From: Candidatus Paceibacterota bacterium
GTDB taxonomy: Bacteria; Verrucomicrobiota; Verrucomicrobiia; Limisphaerales; UBA8199
Direction of reading: 5' to 3'
Assembly (NCBI GenBank): GCA_035452965.1
Contig: DAOTCE010000003.1
Span: 62,001-126,000 of the forward strand
Length of the DNA stretch: 64,000 nucleotides
The notes below the pieces were generated by a model, which searched no databases, was not told where the DNA came from, and was given only the letters and a program-made list of their open reading frames with translations. The stretch's first letter is position 1. Each line of letters opens with the position of its first letter. Made by a program: the position numbers and the translations under genes. Positions 7,975-16,295 of the stretch are shown here, in pieces.

Positions 7975-9105
7975 TTAACGCAGGACTTCGCGCAAGGCGG
8001 TGAGGGCGAGGTCCACATTGCGGACGGTGGCGCTGTGGCCCATTAGGCCGATGCGCCAGGCCTTGCCGGCCATGGGGCCCAACCCGGCGCCAATCTCGAT
8101 GCCGTAATCCTCCAGCAGGCGCCGCCGAACGGCGGCGTCATCGGTTCCGGCCGGGATATGGATGCAGTTGAGCGTGTGCAGCGAGTGCTTGGGCACATAA
8201 GTCAGGCCCATTGCCTCCAGGCCTTTGCGCAGCCGGCAGTGCATTTGCTCATGCCGGGCGATGCGGTTCTCAAGGCCCTCTTCGACGATGATGAACAGCG
8301 CCTCGCGCAGGGCGTAGGTCATGTTGACCGGCGCGGTGTGGTGGTAAAAACGGCCGCCGCTGCCGCCGAGGTAATACTTGCGGAGCATGGACACGTCCAG
8401 ATACCACGATTGCGGCTTGGTCTTGCGCGAATCCATGCGCGCCAGCGCGCGCTCACCGAACGTCACGGGCGCCAGTCCCGGCGGGCAGCTCAGGCATTTC
8501 TGGGTGCCGCTGTAGCAGGCGTCAATGCCCCATTCGTCCACGCGCACGTCGTGCCCGCCGAGGCTGGTGACTGTGTCCACGACGAGCAACGCGCCGCGGG
8601 CGTGGACGAGGTCAGCCAGTCCGGCGAGGGGTTGATGCGCGCCCGTGCTGGTTTCGGCATGAACGATGCCGAGCAGCTTGGCGCGCGGGTGCTGATCAAG
8701 CGTGGCTTTGATCTGCTCCACCGTGAAGATGTCACCCCAGGTCGCTTCGAGGGCGTGAACGGTCGCGCCGCAGCGCTCCATCACGTCCTTCATCCGACCG
8801 CCGAAGACGCCGTTGACGCAGACGATGACTTCGTCGCCCGGTTCGAGGAGGTTGGTGGCGAGGCATTCCATGCCCGCCATGCCTGTGCCACTAACGGGGA
8901 AGGTGAGGGGATTCTTCGTGCGAAAGACCTGGCGCAGGAGTTCGCACGTTTCGTCCATGATGGTAATATACTGCGGGTCAAGGTGCCCGAGGGTTGGTGC
9001 CGCCAGGGCACGCAAAACACGTTGGGAAACGGTGCTCGGTCCGGGACCAAGCAGAATACGCTCGGCGGGGTTTAACGCGGCGAGAGGCGGTTGAGTCAGC
9101 AGCAT
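7975..9105 (-). CDS. Alanine-glyoxylate / serine-pyruvate aminotransferase family protein
   Basis: A PLP-dependent class V aminotransferase of 376 residues. The N-terminal LLGPGPSTVSQRVLRAL, the HAETSTG block, VVDTVTSLGG and the PLP lysine Lys203 in YSGTQKCLSCPPGL are all typical. Members convert glyoxylate to glycine using alanine or serine as amino donor. Being the first gene upstream of glcDEF, it would detoxify glyoxylate formed by glycolate oxidation and make glycine. Phosphonate (2-aminoethylphosphonate) or purine-pathway relatives have a similar sequence, but the gene context favours glyoxylate. The ATG at 9105 leads straight into the conserved N-terminus. Confidence 0.9.
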   Translation of the reverse strand: MLLTQPPLAALNPAERILLGPGPSTVSQRVLRALAAPTLGHLDPQYITIMDETCELLRQVFRTKNPLTFPVSGTGMAGMECLATNLLEPGDEVIVCVNGVFGGRMKDVMERCGATVHALEATWGDIFTVEQIKATLDQHPRAKLLGIVHAETSTGAHQPLAGLADLVHARGALLVVDTVTSLGGHDVRVDEWGIDACYSGTQKCLSCPPGLAPVTFGERALARMDSRKTKPQSWYLDVSMLRKYYLGGSGGRFYHHTAPVNMTYALREALFIIVEEGLENRIARHEQMHCRLRKGLEAMGLTYVPKHSLHTLNCIHIPAGTDDAAVRRRLLEDYGIEIGAGLGPMAGKAWRIGLMGHSATVRNVDLALTALREVLR

Positions 9106-9203
9106 GAGGTTGGTTACCCATGAAGCCGCTCCAACGCAAGCTGAATGTCAAGAGGCGCTTCGGCTTGACCAGGCCGGCTGCAAAGAGCTGTCGCCGCCGC
9201 CGT

Positions 9204-10277
9204 TTAAGCCAGGCCGAACTCCTTCTTGTTCTGCTCGCATGAAACGAGGACTGGGCGGTCTGCGACCTTCGCCTTCAACAGAGCCTGCTCATCGGCGCCT
9301 GCGGCCAGAGGCAGAGAAACCTGCCCGCCTTCGGCAGCGCTGCGCTGCATGGCCAGCATGATTTCGGCCCCCAGGCAAGCGTGGTCGAAATTGCATTGGT
9401 GGGCCTTCCGGGGGTCGTCGAGCCAGTCCGCCATCTCCTGAATGTAAGGCGGCATGTCGAGATCGTAATTCATCGCGCCTTCGCCGCTCTGACAGCCGCC
9501 ACTCTTCGTGACCGCGCGCCAGCCGCCGTTGGTGAGAACCTCGGCAAAGCCCTCGGTGCCCTGCGCGCCGATCCGGTTCTTGCCCCACCATTTGGCAACC
9601 TCGGGCTGGTCGGGCGCGCCCGCTCCGCATTCGTAGATTCCGCGGACGCCGTTGGCAAATTGCACGAAGCCTCCTATGTAGTCGGGCGACGGGTGATTGT
9701 CCCCCAACTTGGCGCGGCCGGCGGCTTGAGCCATGGCCCAGCTGGCGGGCGCGTAGTTGTTGAACCAGCAGGTGTAGTCAATCAGGTGGGAAAGCATATG
9801 CGTCATCCAGCCCGTGGCGCTGGCGTACACGGTATGCACGCGTCCCAACGCCCCGCTGGCGACAATCTCCTTCACCTTCTGGTAATGCTTGCCGTAGCGG
9901 TGCTGGTGGCTAACGACGGCCTTGACGCCGGCTTTCTTCAGCAGGTCGCGCATGGTGAAAAGCTCGGCGCTCGTCAGGGCCACGGGCTTCTCGAAGGCAA
10001 TCAGCTTCGCGCCGCCGTCAATGGCCGCCTTGATCATCGGCGTCCGCAGGTTTGGGAGAGTGCAGAAACAGAAGACGTCGGGTTTGACCGCCTTGGCCAG
10101 CGCGGCGGCATCACTGCCTTTCTGGGGGTTGCCGAGCTTGGCCGCGGCGTCCTCGAGCCGCTTCGGGTCAATGTCGCAGATGCCGGCGACCTGGAACTTC
10201 GGATTGGCATTGAAAGCGGTGGCGTGGTGCATGCCACGTTTGCCCATGCCAACGACAAGAACGGAGTATTTGTTCAT
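9204..10277 (-). CDS. Gfo/Idh/MocA family oxidoreductase
   Basis: A 357-residue NAD(P)-dependent sugar or cyclitol dehydrogenase. The N-terminal Rossmann fold shows VLVVGMGKRGMHHA, the nucleotide-binding strand ends in GICDIDPKR, and the family EKP motif appears as FEKPVALT near residue 100. The C-terminal half is the usual alpha/beta substrate domain, with HLIDYTCWF supplying the family His-x-x-Asp. The substrate cannot be assigned. The upstream neighbour on the same strand is a DegT-family sugar aminotransferase. In other bacteria this pairing makes 3-amino or 4-amino sugars for surface polysaccharides, which is a reasonable but unproven role. Confidence 0.88.
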   Translation of the reverse strand: MNKYSVLVVGMGKRGMHHATAFNANPKFQVAGICDIDPKRLEDAAAKLGNPQKGSDAAALAKAVKPDVFCFCTLPNLRTPMIKAAIDGGAKLIAFEKPVALTSAELFTMRDLLKKAGVKAVVSHQHRYGKHYQKVKEIVASGALGRVHTVYASATGWMTHMLSHLIDYTCWFNNYAPASWAMAQAAGRAKLGDNHPSPDYIGGFVQFANGVRGIYECGAGAPDQPEVAKWWGKNRIGAQGTEGFAEVLTNGGWRAVTKSGGCQSGEGAMNYDLDMPPYIQEMADWLDDPRKAHQCNFDHACLGAEIMLAMQRSAAEGGQVSLPLAAGADEQALLKAKVADRPVLVSCEQNKKEFGLA

Positions 10278-10376
10278 AGCGATAGGATAGTGAGTTCGGG
10301 GTTAAGTGTCGCGCTCTATGTAGGAACGGGCGCCCGGGAGAAGTCCCGCGGCGCCCGTTCAGAGTCTAATTGATGG

Positions 10377-11561
10377 CTACTTGCAGGAGCAGCAGCAGGT
10401 GCCGGCTTGAGCGGGCCCTTTGCCGGCGGGAGCCTGGGAGGCGAACTTCGCATCCCATTCCTTGACCTTGGCCACCACGTAATCCACTTCCCTGGCGGTG
10501 AGCTCAGGGAACATCGGGAGGCTGATGCAGCAAGCGGCGTTGGCTTCAGCGTTGGCGACACTGCCGACAATGCGAGCCCGCTTGCCCCACGGATACCCGG
10601 CTTGCTTGTGGATGGCGATCGAGTAATGGGTCTTGGCGTCCACGCCGTTTTTGACCAGGTAATCCAGCAACTGTTCGCGCCACTGGGGCTTCTTGACTTC
10701 GATGACGTAAAGGTGGAAGACGTGCCGGTAACCCTTCAACTCGACGGGCAGATCAATGGTCTTGCAGCCTTTCAGGCCCTTGGTGTAGCGCGCGGCCCAT
10801 TTGCGGCGGAGGTCGTTCCAGGCGTCAATGTGCTTGAGCTTGGCGCTGAGGATGCCGGCGTGGATGTCGTCCAGGCGGCTGTTGAAGCCGAAGCTGTGCA
10901 CGTTGCGAGCGTTGGAGCCGTGGTTGCGCAGCTTGCGCACCTTGGCATCAATGTCGGCATTGTTCGTCACGAGCGCGCCGCTGTCGCCGAAGGTGCCCAG
11001 GTTCTTCTGAATGATGAAACTAGTGGTCGCCGCATCGCTGAGCTGGCCGATTCTGAACTTCGGCCCGCGGGCGCCGACGGCCTGGGCGTTGTCTTCGATG
11101 ACCTTCAGCTTGTGTTTCTTGGCAATCTTGCTGATGGCAATCATATCGGCACACTGGCCGTAGAGATGCACTGGGATGATGGCCTTGGTCCTGGGCGTGA
11201 TGGCGGCCTCGATCTTATCCGGGCAAATGCACTTGCAGTCGGGGCAACAATCCACAAAGACCGCCGTCGCGCCGGCGATCCAGATGGCCTCGGCGGTGGC
11301 AAAAAACGTGTTAGGGTGGGTGATGACCTCGTCCCCGGGGCCGATGTCGAGGGCCATTAGCGCGAGCCAGATGGCGTCGGTGCCATTGCCGAGGCCGATG
11401 GCGTATTTCGTGCCGTGATACGCCGCCAGCTCCGCCTCAAACTGCTTGAGCATGGGGCCCATGACGTATTGCCCGCTCTCGAGGACCGTCCGGATATTCT
11501 TATCAATTGCCGCCTTGATATTATGGTACTGGCGGACGTGACCGTAGAATTGAACTTTCAT
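10377..11561 (-). CDS. DegT/DnrJ/EryC1/StrS family aminotransferase with cysteine clusters
   Basis: A 394-residue PLP enzyme of the sugar-nucleotide aminotransferase family. Visible motifs are GLGNGTDAIWLAL, PVHLYGQ, VIEDNAQAVGA and the PLP lysine Lys186 in QKNLGTFGDSGA. Such enzymes add an amino group to keto sugars bound to nucleotides. There is an oddity. The strand normally reading close to VDIDPDTYNID is here VDCCPDCKCICPD, which puts Cys at 105, 106, 109, 111 and 113. The protein also ends in GTCCCSCK (Cys389, 390, 391 and 393). Both clusters are unusual for the family and could bind metal. It is probably cotranscribed with the downstream Gfo/Idh gene. Confidence 0.88.
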   Translation of the reverse strand: MKVQFYGHVRQYHNIKAAIDKNIRTVLESGQYVMGPMLKQFEAELAAYHGTKYAIGLGNGTDAIWLALMALDIGPGDEVITHPNTFFATAEAIWIAGATAVFVDCCPDCKCICPDKIEAAITPRTKAIIPVHLYGQCADMIAISKIAKKHKLKVIEDNAQAVGARGPKFRIGQLSDAATTSFIIQKNLGTFGDSGALVTNNADIDAKVRKLRNHGSNARNVHSFGFNSRLDDIHAGILSAKLKHIDAWNDLRRKWAARYTKGLKGCKTIDLPVELKGYRHVFHLYVIEVKKPQWREQLLDYLVKNGVDAKTHYSIAIHKQAGYPWGKRARIVGSVANAEANAACCISLPMFPELTAREVDYVVAKVKEWDAKFASQAPAGKGPAQAGTCCCSCK

Positions 11562-11664
11562 GGGGCGACAAGCTACTCATCTCGCCGTCGGAAACAAGCG
11601 CATTCTTCGCCCAGCGAAATAAATTCGCCGCGGATCGCGGCAGTGCTTAAAATGACTCCCTGAC

Positions 11665-12168
11665 ATGGGACTGCCTTACAAGCTGGCAACGTTGCTTTAC
11701 TGCTTCAACGAGCGGGACGAGGTGCTGTTGCTGGAGCGGGTGCAGGAGCCCAACCAGGGCCTCTGGAGCCCGTGCGGCGGAAAGCTCCACACCGATACGG
11801 GAGAATCCCCTTACGCCTGCGCCTGCCGTGAGGCGCACGAAGAGCTCGGCCTGCGGTTGTCACTATCGGACTTGCACTTGACCGGCCTTGCCAGCGAGTG
11901 CGGCTACCAGAGCCAGAGCCATTGGCTGATGTTCCTGTTCGAGGTGAGACGGAAGCTGACAACCTTGCCGCCCGCGCATCGGGAGGGGCGCTTTAAGTTC
12001 TTCCCGCGCGAAGCCCTGGGGGGGCTGAACATACCGCAGACAGACCGGGAGCGGATTTGGCCCTGGTTCTGGCAGCACCGCGGCGGTTTCTTTGCCGCGC
12101 ATTGCCACTGTCACCCGGACGGGCGGAACGAGTGGACGCTGGAAGAATCTAGCCCTAGCCATGCCTGA
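11665..12168 (+). CDS. Nudix hydrolase
   Basis: A 167-residue Nudix-family pyrophosphohydrolase. The Nudix box begins at GGKLHTDTGE and continues SPYACACREAHEELGL. The REAHEEL metal-binding helix is intact, but the loop before the first Glu is two residues longer than in MutT. The N-terminal LATLLYCFNERDEVLLLER gives the first strands. The substrate is unknown; oxidised nucleotides or nucleoside diphosphate derivatives are typical. The stop lies inside the first codons of tadA (eight-base overlap), so the two genes are coupled. The upstream gene is divergent, so a promoter for this pair must lie in 11562-11664. Confidence 0.88.
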   Translation: MGLPYKLATLLYCFNERDEVLLLERVQEPNQGLWSPCGGKLHTDTGESPYACACREAHEELGLRLSLSDLHLTGLASECGYQSQSHWLMFLFEVRRKLTTLPPAHREGRFKFFPREALGGLNIPQTDRERIWPWFWQHRGGFFAAHCHCHPDGRNEWTLEESSPSHA

Positions 12169-12646
12169 CGAACCGATCATTGACCTGCAAAGCGATCAGT
12201 ACTTCATGGGCGAAGCCTTGCGCCAGGCGGCCAAGGCCTACGACGCCGAGGAAGTGCCGGTCGGCGCCGTGGTGGTGCGCGAGGGACGCATCATTGCTCG
12301 CTCTTTCAATCAGGTGGAGCTGCTCAAAGACGCAACGGCACACGCGGAGATGCTGGCGTTGACGCAGGCCGAAGAGGCGGTGGGTGACTGGCGATTGACG
12401 GACTGCACTCTATATGTCACCAAGGAACCGTGCCCAATGTGCGCCGGGGCCATTGTCCACGTGCGCCTGGCCCGCGTTGTATTCGGGGCGAGTGATCCCA
12501 AGGCCGGCGCGGCGGGCAGTGCTTTGAACCTGCTGCAGTTCCCCACGCTGAATCACCGCTGCGAGATTACCGGCGGTGTGCGCGAGCCTGAATGCCGCGC
12601 GCTCCTCCAGGCATTCTTCGCCGAACAGCGCCGGGAAAAGACCTGA
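12161..12646 (+). CDS. tadA: tRNA-specific adenosine deaminase
   Basis: Predicted to deaminate adenosine 34 of tRNA-Arg (ACG) to inosine, needed for decoding CGN codons. The zinc and catalytic motifs are His61-Ala-Glu63 and Pro-Cys91-Pro-Met-Cys94. The N-terminal block FMGEALRQAAKAYDAEEVPVGAVVV and the C-terminal FGASDPKAGAAGS are typical of TadA rather than free-base or nucleoside deaminases. The open frame extends back to 12092, but the ATG at 12161 gives the usual 161-residue length and overlaps the Nudix stop. Confidence 0.93.
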   Translation: MPDEPIIDLQSDQYFMGEALRQAAKAYDAEEVPVGAVVVREGRIIARSFNQVELLKDATAHAEMLALTQAEEAVGDWRLTDCTLYVTKEPCPMCAGAIVHVRLARVVFGASDPKAGAAGSALNLLQFPTLNHRCEITGGVREPECRALLQAFFAEQRREKT

Positions 12647-12725
12647 CGCCCGCCCCCCGACCCGTTCGGTCGCGCAGAAGTCCGTTGCGCAGGGGAGCAT
12701 TGCCGCATAAGTTGACCAGGCTCAG

Positions 12726-13496
12726 ATGCACCAGGACGAGTCGAAATACGTCGAGAACAAGACCTTCCTCTCGCGCCGCGCGCGTGAATGGACATTGGCT
12801 CTGGAGGAGTTCGGGGCCAGACAGGCGATCGAATACGACCAGGAAGACGAATGGCTCCGCCGTGTGCAGAAGGAATTCCCCAGTTACATCCCATTCCTGA
12901 CGAAGAAATGCGGTTTGGAATTTCGCGGTCGAGTATTGGAGATTGGAGCCGGCGGGGCCTGGCTCAGCGCGGAGCTTTCCAAACTGCCCCGGGTAGTTGA
13001 AGTCATCGCGACCGATGCCTCGCCGAAGGTGCTCAAGGAAAGGGCCCCCAGGGTGTTCAAGTTGCGCCACGCCAACAACGCCAAAATCACCCGCATGCCG
13101 GGTGATTTTCACAACCTGGATTTCCCCAGCAACCACTTCGATTTCGTGGTTTGCTCCGGCGTACTGCACCGCGCGGCGAACATCGTGCAAGTGCTGCGCG
13201 AGGCCAAGCGCGTGCTGAAACCCGGCGGGCAATTGGTGGCCATACGTGAACCAGTCTGGCCGCTGCTCAAGATGAAGTCGCGCGCGAAGGTGCTGGCCAA
13301 ACTGATTGCCACGGGGGTGAACGAACGCTTCTACACGCTGTCCGACTACAAGGAGTTCTTCAAGCAGGCCGCTCTGCCGCTGCACGTCAAACGCATCAAC
13401 CTCTCCCGCGGATTCAAATTTTACGTAAACAAGGTCGTCAACGGCCTGACCCACGCGCGCTACGCCTTTATCGGCTCCAAGCGCGGGCGAACTTGA
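12726..13496 (+). CDS. Class I SAM-dependent methyltransferase
   Basis: A 256-residue methyltransferase. Motif I is VLEIGAGGAW (about residue 70), followed by VIATDASPKVL for the acidic ribose-binding residue. The LDFPSNHFDFVVCSGVLHRA block is motif IV, and VLKPGGQLVAIREP is the post-IV strand, as in the UbiE/Methyltransf_11 group. About 65 residues precede motif I, including Glu/Asp-rich DQEDEWLRRVQKEFP. The acceptor is unknown. It is 80 bases downstream of tadA on the same strand and may belong to that transcript. No signal peptide or membrane segment is present. Confidence 0.85.
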   Translation: MHQDESKYVENKTFLSRRAREWTLALEEFGARQAIEYDQEDEWLRRVQKEFPSYIPFLTKKCGLEFRGRVLEIGAGGAWLSAELSKLPRVVEVIATDASPKVLKERAPRVFKLRHANNAKITRMPGDFHNLDFPSNHFDFVVCSGVLHRAANIVQVLREAKRVLKPGGQLVAIREPVWPLLKMKSRAKVLAKLIATGVNERFYTLSDYKEFFKQAALPLHVKRINLSRGFKFYVNKVVNGLTHARYAFIGSKRGRT

Positions 13497-13740
13497 GGCG
13501 ACTGAAGCGCTAACAGCTCGCCGGGTTGCATTGTATCCAAAGCCTGGGCCCCCCTCAGGCCCCTGCATCGCATGGCCCGGGCGCTATTGGGCGCCGTGAG
13601 CTTCCTGGGCTGATACCGCGCCGCAATTCCTGTGATTGACGGACGAGGCTCCGGTTGAGAATACTGCGGCCACTCCAGGAACCGGGGAAGCGAACTTCAT
13701 CGGACGCTGGAGCAACTCCTCTGCATTTGAAGGAATAACT

Positions 13741-15948
13741 ATGAGAAGAACGAGACTGGGTTGGGCATTGTATTCAGTGACGTTGGCGCTGGTTGCCGGG
13801 GACGGCTTCACGCAAGCGGCGCGGGCCGAGGTTCGGCTGCCGCGCGTCTTTTCGAGCCACATGGTGCTGCAGCAGGAAAAGCCGCTGGCGGTTTGGGGCT
13901 GGGCGCAGCCCAACGAGACGGTCAAGGTGCAGCTCGCCGCCAACAGTCAGCAGGTTAAGGCTAATGAGCGCGGCGAATGGAAGGCCACACTGCCGGCCCT
14001 GAAAGCGGGCGGCCCGTACACGATGACGGTGAGCGGTTCCAGCACGGTTCAGTTTGAAGATGTGATGATCGGCGAGGTGTGGCTGTGCTCAGGCCAGTCG
14101 AACATGGAGATGGGCGTCGGGGTGTCCAAGGCTGCGAAGGAGGAGGTGGCCGCTGCCAATCATCCGGGCATCCGGTTGCTGAAGGTGACAAAGAGCTGGA
14201 AGCCCGAGCCGCAGGATGACATTGAAGGGACCTGGAAGCCATGCACCCCCCAGACCATAGCCGAGGGCGGCTGGGGCGGCTTTTCCGCCTGCGCCTATTA
14301 CTTCGGGCGGGAGCTGCACAAGAAGCTGGGAGTGACCGTGGGGTTGATTGATTCAAGCTGGGGCGGCACACGCATCGAGTCGTGGACGCCGCCTGAGGGA
14401 TTTGCCGTCGTGCCGGCTCTCGAGCGGGATTACGAACTAGTGCAGTTGAGTGACCGGCGCACCGCACGCTATCGGCAGAGGCTGGAGCAGTTCTTGCAGG
14501 AAACGGAACGGTGGCTGGCCGTAGCCCGGCAGGCGCTCACCGAGCGCAAGATCGTCCCGACGATGCCGACCTACCCCGCGGAACTACAGGCGCCGCATCA
14601 TTTGCAGCAGGCGACGGCGCTGTATAACGGGATGATCCATCCACTACATCCCTTCGCTCTGCGCGGCGCCATCTGGTATCAGGGCGAGTCCAATCGGGCG
14701 GAGGGCATGCTGTATGCCGAACGAATGAAGGCATTGATTGGCGGCTGGCGGCAGGTGTGGGGCGAAGGCGAGTTCCCATTCTACTACGTGCAGATTGCAC
14801 CCTACAACTACAACGAGAATCCGGAGATTGTGGGCGAGTTCTGGGAAGCGCAGTCAGCGGCGCAGGTGGTGCCCAATACGGCGATGGCCGTCGTCAATGA
14901 TATCGGCGACCTGAAGGACATTCACCCTGCGAACAAGCAAGAGGTTGGGCGTCGGTTGGCGCTTCTGGCTCTGGCCAGGACCTACGGGCACGATAAACTT
15001 GTTTGCTCCGGCCCGGCCTTTAAATCCATGACGATTGAAGGCGACAGACTGCGCCTGAGCTTCGATCATATCGGCGGCGGTTTGGCGAGTCGTGATGGCA
15101 AGCCGCTGAACTGGTTCGAAGTGATTGATGCGGAGGAAGGCGGCTTCGTCAAAGCCGATGCCCGGATAGACGGCACAACAGTTGTATTGAGCGCGCCGGA
15201 TGTGAAGCATCCGGTGGCCATGCGCTTTGCCTGGAGCATGCTGGCGGAGCCGAACCTGATGAATGCCGAGGGCCTCCCCGCAAGCGCTTTCCGGGCCGGC
15301 AAGGAGCCCAAGCGTGAACTACTGGAGTTAAAAGTGCCCGAGGCCAAAGACTACCAGTTGGTCTATGACCTCGATTTGGGCAAACTGGGCGCGCAGATAA
15401 ACTATGAGGCGGATAATCACGGCAAAGTACAGAAGCCGTTCGACCGGATCGCCTATTTCCTGGAATTGCAGGGCGCGGACAGAAACACGCAATACCTGTA
15501 TGTCTCCATGGACGCGTTTACGGAGACGCTGGGCAAGCTTGGCGTGCCGACGGTCCAATCCGGCGCCCATTTCCAGCAGAACGTGGCCAACATGAACGTC
15601 TATTCCAACGTCAAGGGCATTGTCACCGGCACCGGGTTGGCGGGCGGGAACATCGAATTCTGGCCCAACAACTACGGTCCGGCCAACAGCGCGAATGTGC
15701 TGCAGGCGTCGGCGCAGGTATGGGACTTTGGGGATGAGCCGTCTGGTCCGGCCGACGGGTATGGCTCGATGCAGGTCCACAACCACGACGCCAAGCAGAC
15801 GCTCTTTGCGGTGAACCACTGGAAGGAAGGCGACCGTGCAGACGTGGGGATTGGCAACCAGGCCAAGGGCAATCCCGACTGGACGTTTGCCGGCAATGCC
15901 GGTTCTTACAAGGCCAAGCGGCTGCGCGTGCTGGTGCGGTGCAAGTAG
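13741..15948 (+). CDS. Secreted sialate O-acetylesterase family protein with C-terminal extension
   Basis: A 735-residue exported esterase. Start 13741 is chosen over the longer frame because GAAGGA lies seven bases upstream and a signal peptide (MRRTRLGWALYSVTLALVAG, cleaved near ARAE) follows. The SGNH-like esterase region has the hallmarks of sialate 9-O-acetylesterases: WLCSGQSNMEM with the nucleophile Ser, IWYQGESN, and the C-terminal NDIGDLKDIHPANK with the Asp and His. Residues from about 530 form a separate domain (DYQLVYDLDLG to the end) of unknown fold; related planctomycete and verrucomicrobial proteins may share it. It removes acetyl groups from sialic acids or other acetylated glycans, which fits with the nearby amino-sugar and sulfatase genes. 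Confidence 0.85.
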   Translation: MRRTRLGWALYSVTLALVAGDGFTQAARAEVRLPRVFSSHMVLQQEKPLAVWGWAQPNETVKVQLAANSQQVKANERGEWKATLPALKAGGPYTMTVSGSSTVQFEDVMIGEVWLCSGQSNMEMGVGVSKAAKEEVAAANHPGIRLLKVTKSWKPEPQDDIEGTWKPCTPQTIAEGGWGGFSACAYYFGRELHKKLGVTVGLIDSSWGGTRIESWTPPEGFAVVPALERDYELVQLSDRRTARYRQRLEQFLQETERWLAVARQALTERKIVPTMPTYPAELQAPHHLQQATALYNGMIHPLHPFALRGAIWYQGESNRAEGMLYAERMKALIGGWRQVWGEGEFPFYYVQIAPYNYNENPEIVGEFWEAQSAAQVVPNTAMAVVNDIGDLKDIHPANKQEVGRRLALLALARTYGHDKLVCSGPAFKSMTIEGDRLRLSFDHIGGGLASRDGKPLNWFEVIDAEEGGFVKADARIDGTTVVLSAPDVKHPVAMRFAWSMLAEPNLMNAEGLPASAFRAGKEPKRELLELKVPEAKDYQLVYDLDLGKLGAQINYEADNHGKVQKPFDRIAYFLELQGADRNTQYLYVSMDAFTETLGKLGVPTVQSGAHFQQNVANMNVYSNVKGIVTGTGLAGGNIEFWPNNYGPANSANVLQASAQVWDFGDEPSGPADGYGSMQVHNHDAKQTLFAVNHWKEGDRADVGIGNQAKGNPDWTFAGNAGSYKAKRLRVLVRCK

Positions 15949-15953
15949 AGATT

Positions 15954-16211
15954 ATGAAGCGGAAAGTACTGATCATTCTGTCCAACCGCCTGAATCGGTT
16001 TCAGAAACCGCGGTTCATTGAGTTGGAATGCGACGAGGAAGGCAACATCCTGAAGCAGCGCCCGCTGCGCAGCCAGCCCCGCGAACCACGTTTTGACGAG
16101 GTTTGGGAGAACGACGACGGCAAGACCGACTTCGCTTCCTGCCACAGCTTCAAGCGCAAATACAGCCATGCGCTGCAGAGATCCAAGGGCCGGAAACGGG
16201 CGGGTAAGTGA
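15954..16211 (+). CDS. Small basic hypothetical protein
   Basis: An 85-residue protein starting five bases after the esterase stop codon, so probably cotranscribed. The start at 15954 is the first ATG of the frame (MKRKVLIILSNRLNR). Composition is highly charged: a basic N-terminus, an acidic centre (ECDEEGN, DEVWENDDGKTD) and a basic C-terminus (KRKYSHALQRSKGRKRAGK). There is no signal peptide or membrane segment. The product resembles small conserved cytosolic proteins of unknown role; I do not recognise a named family. Confidence 0.6.
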   Translation: MKRKVLIILSNRLNRFQKPRFIELECDEEGNILKQRPLRSQPREPRFDEVWENDDGKTDFASCHSFKRKYSHALQRSKGRKRAGK

Positions 16212-16295
16212 GATTGTCAGCTTCTCGGCGTGAGTGAGGACGGCGTAGTTACAGCCGCTTGCGTCAGTACCCGGGACGCCGCTTCAGAGGGTGGC

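Noticed and set aside
12567..13568. 333-codon minus-strand frame opposite the methyltransferase
   Set aside because: The plus strand encodes a methyltransferase with clear SAM motifs; the antisense frame has no motifs.
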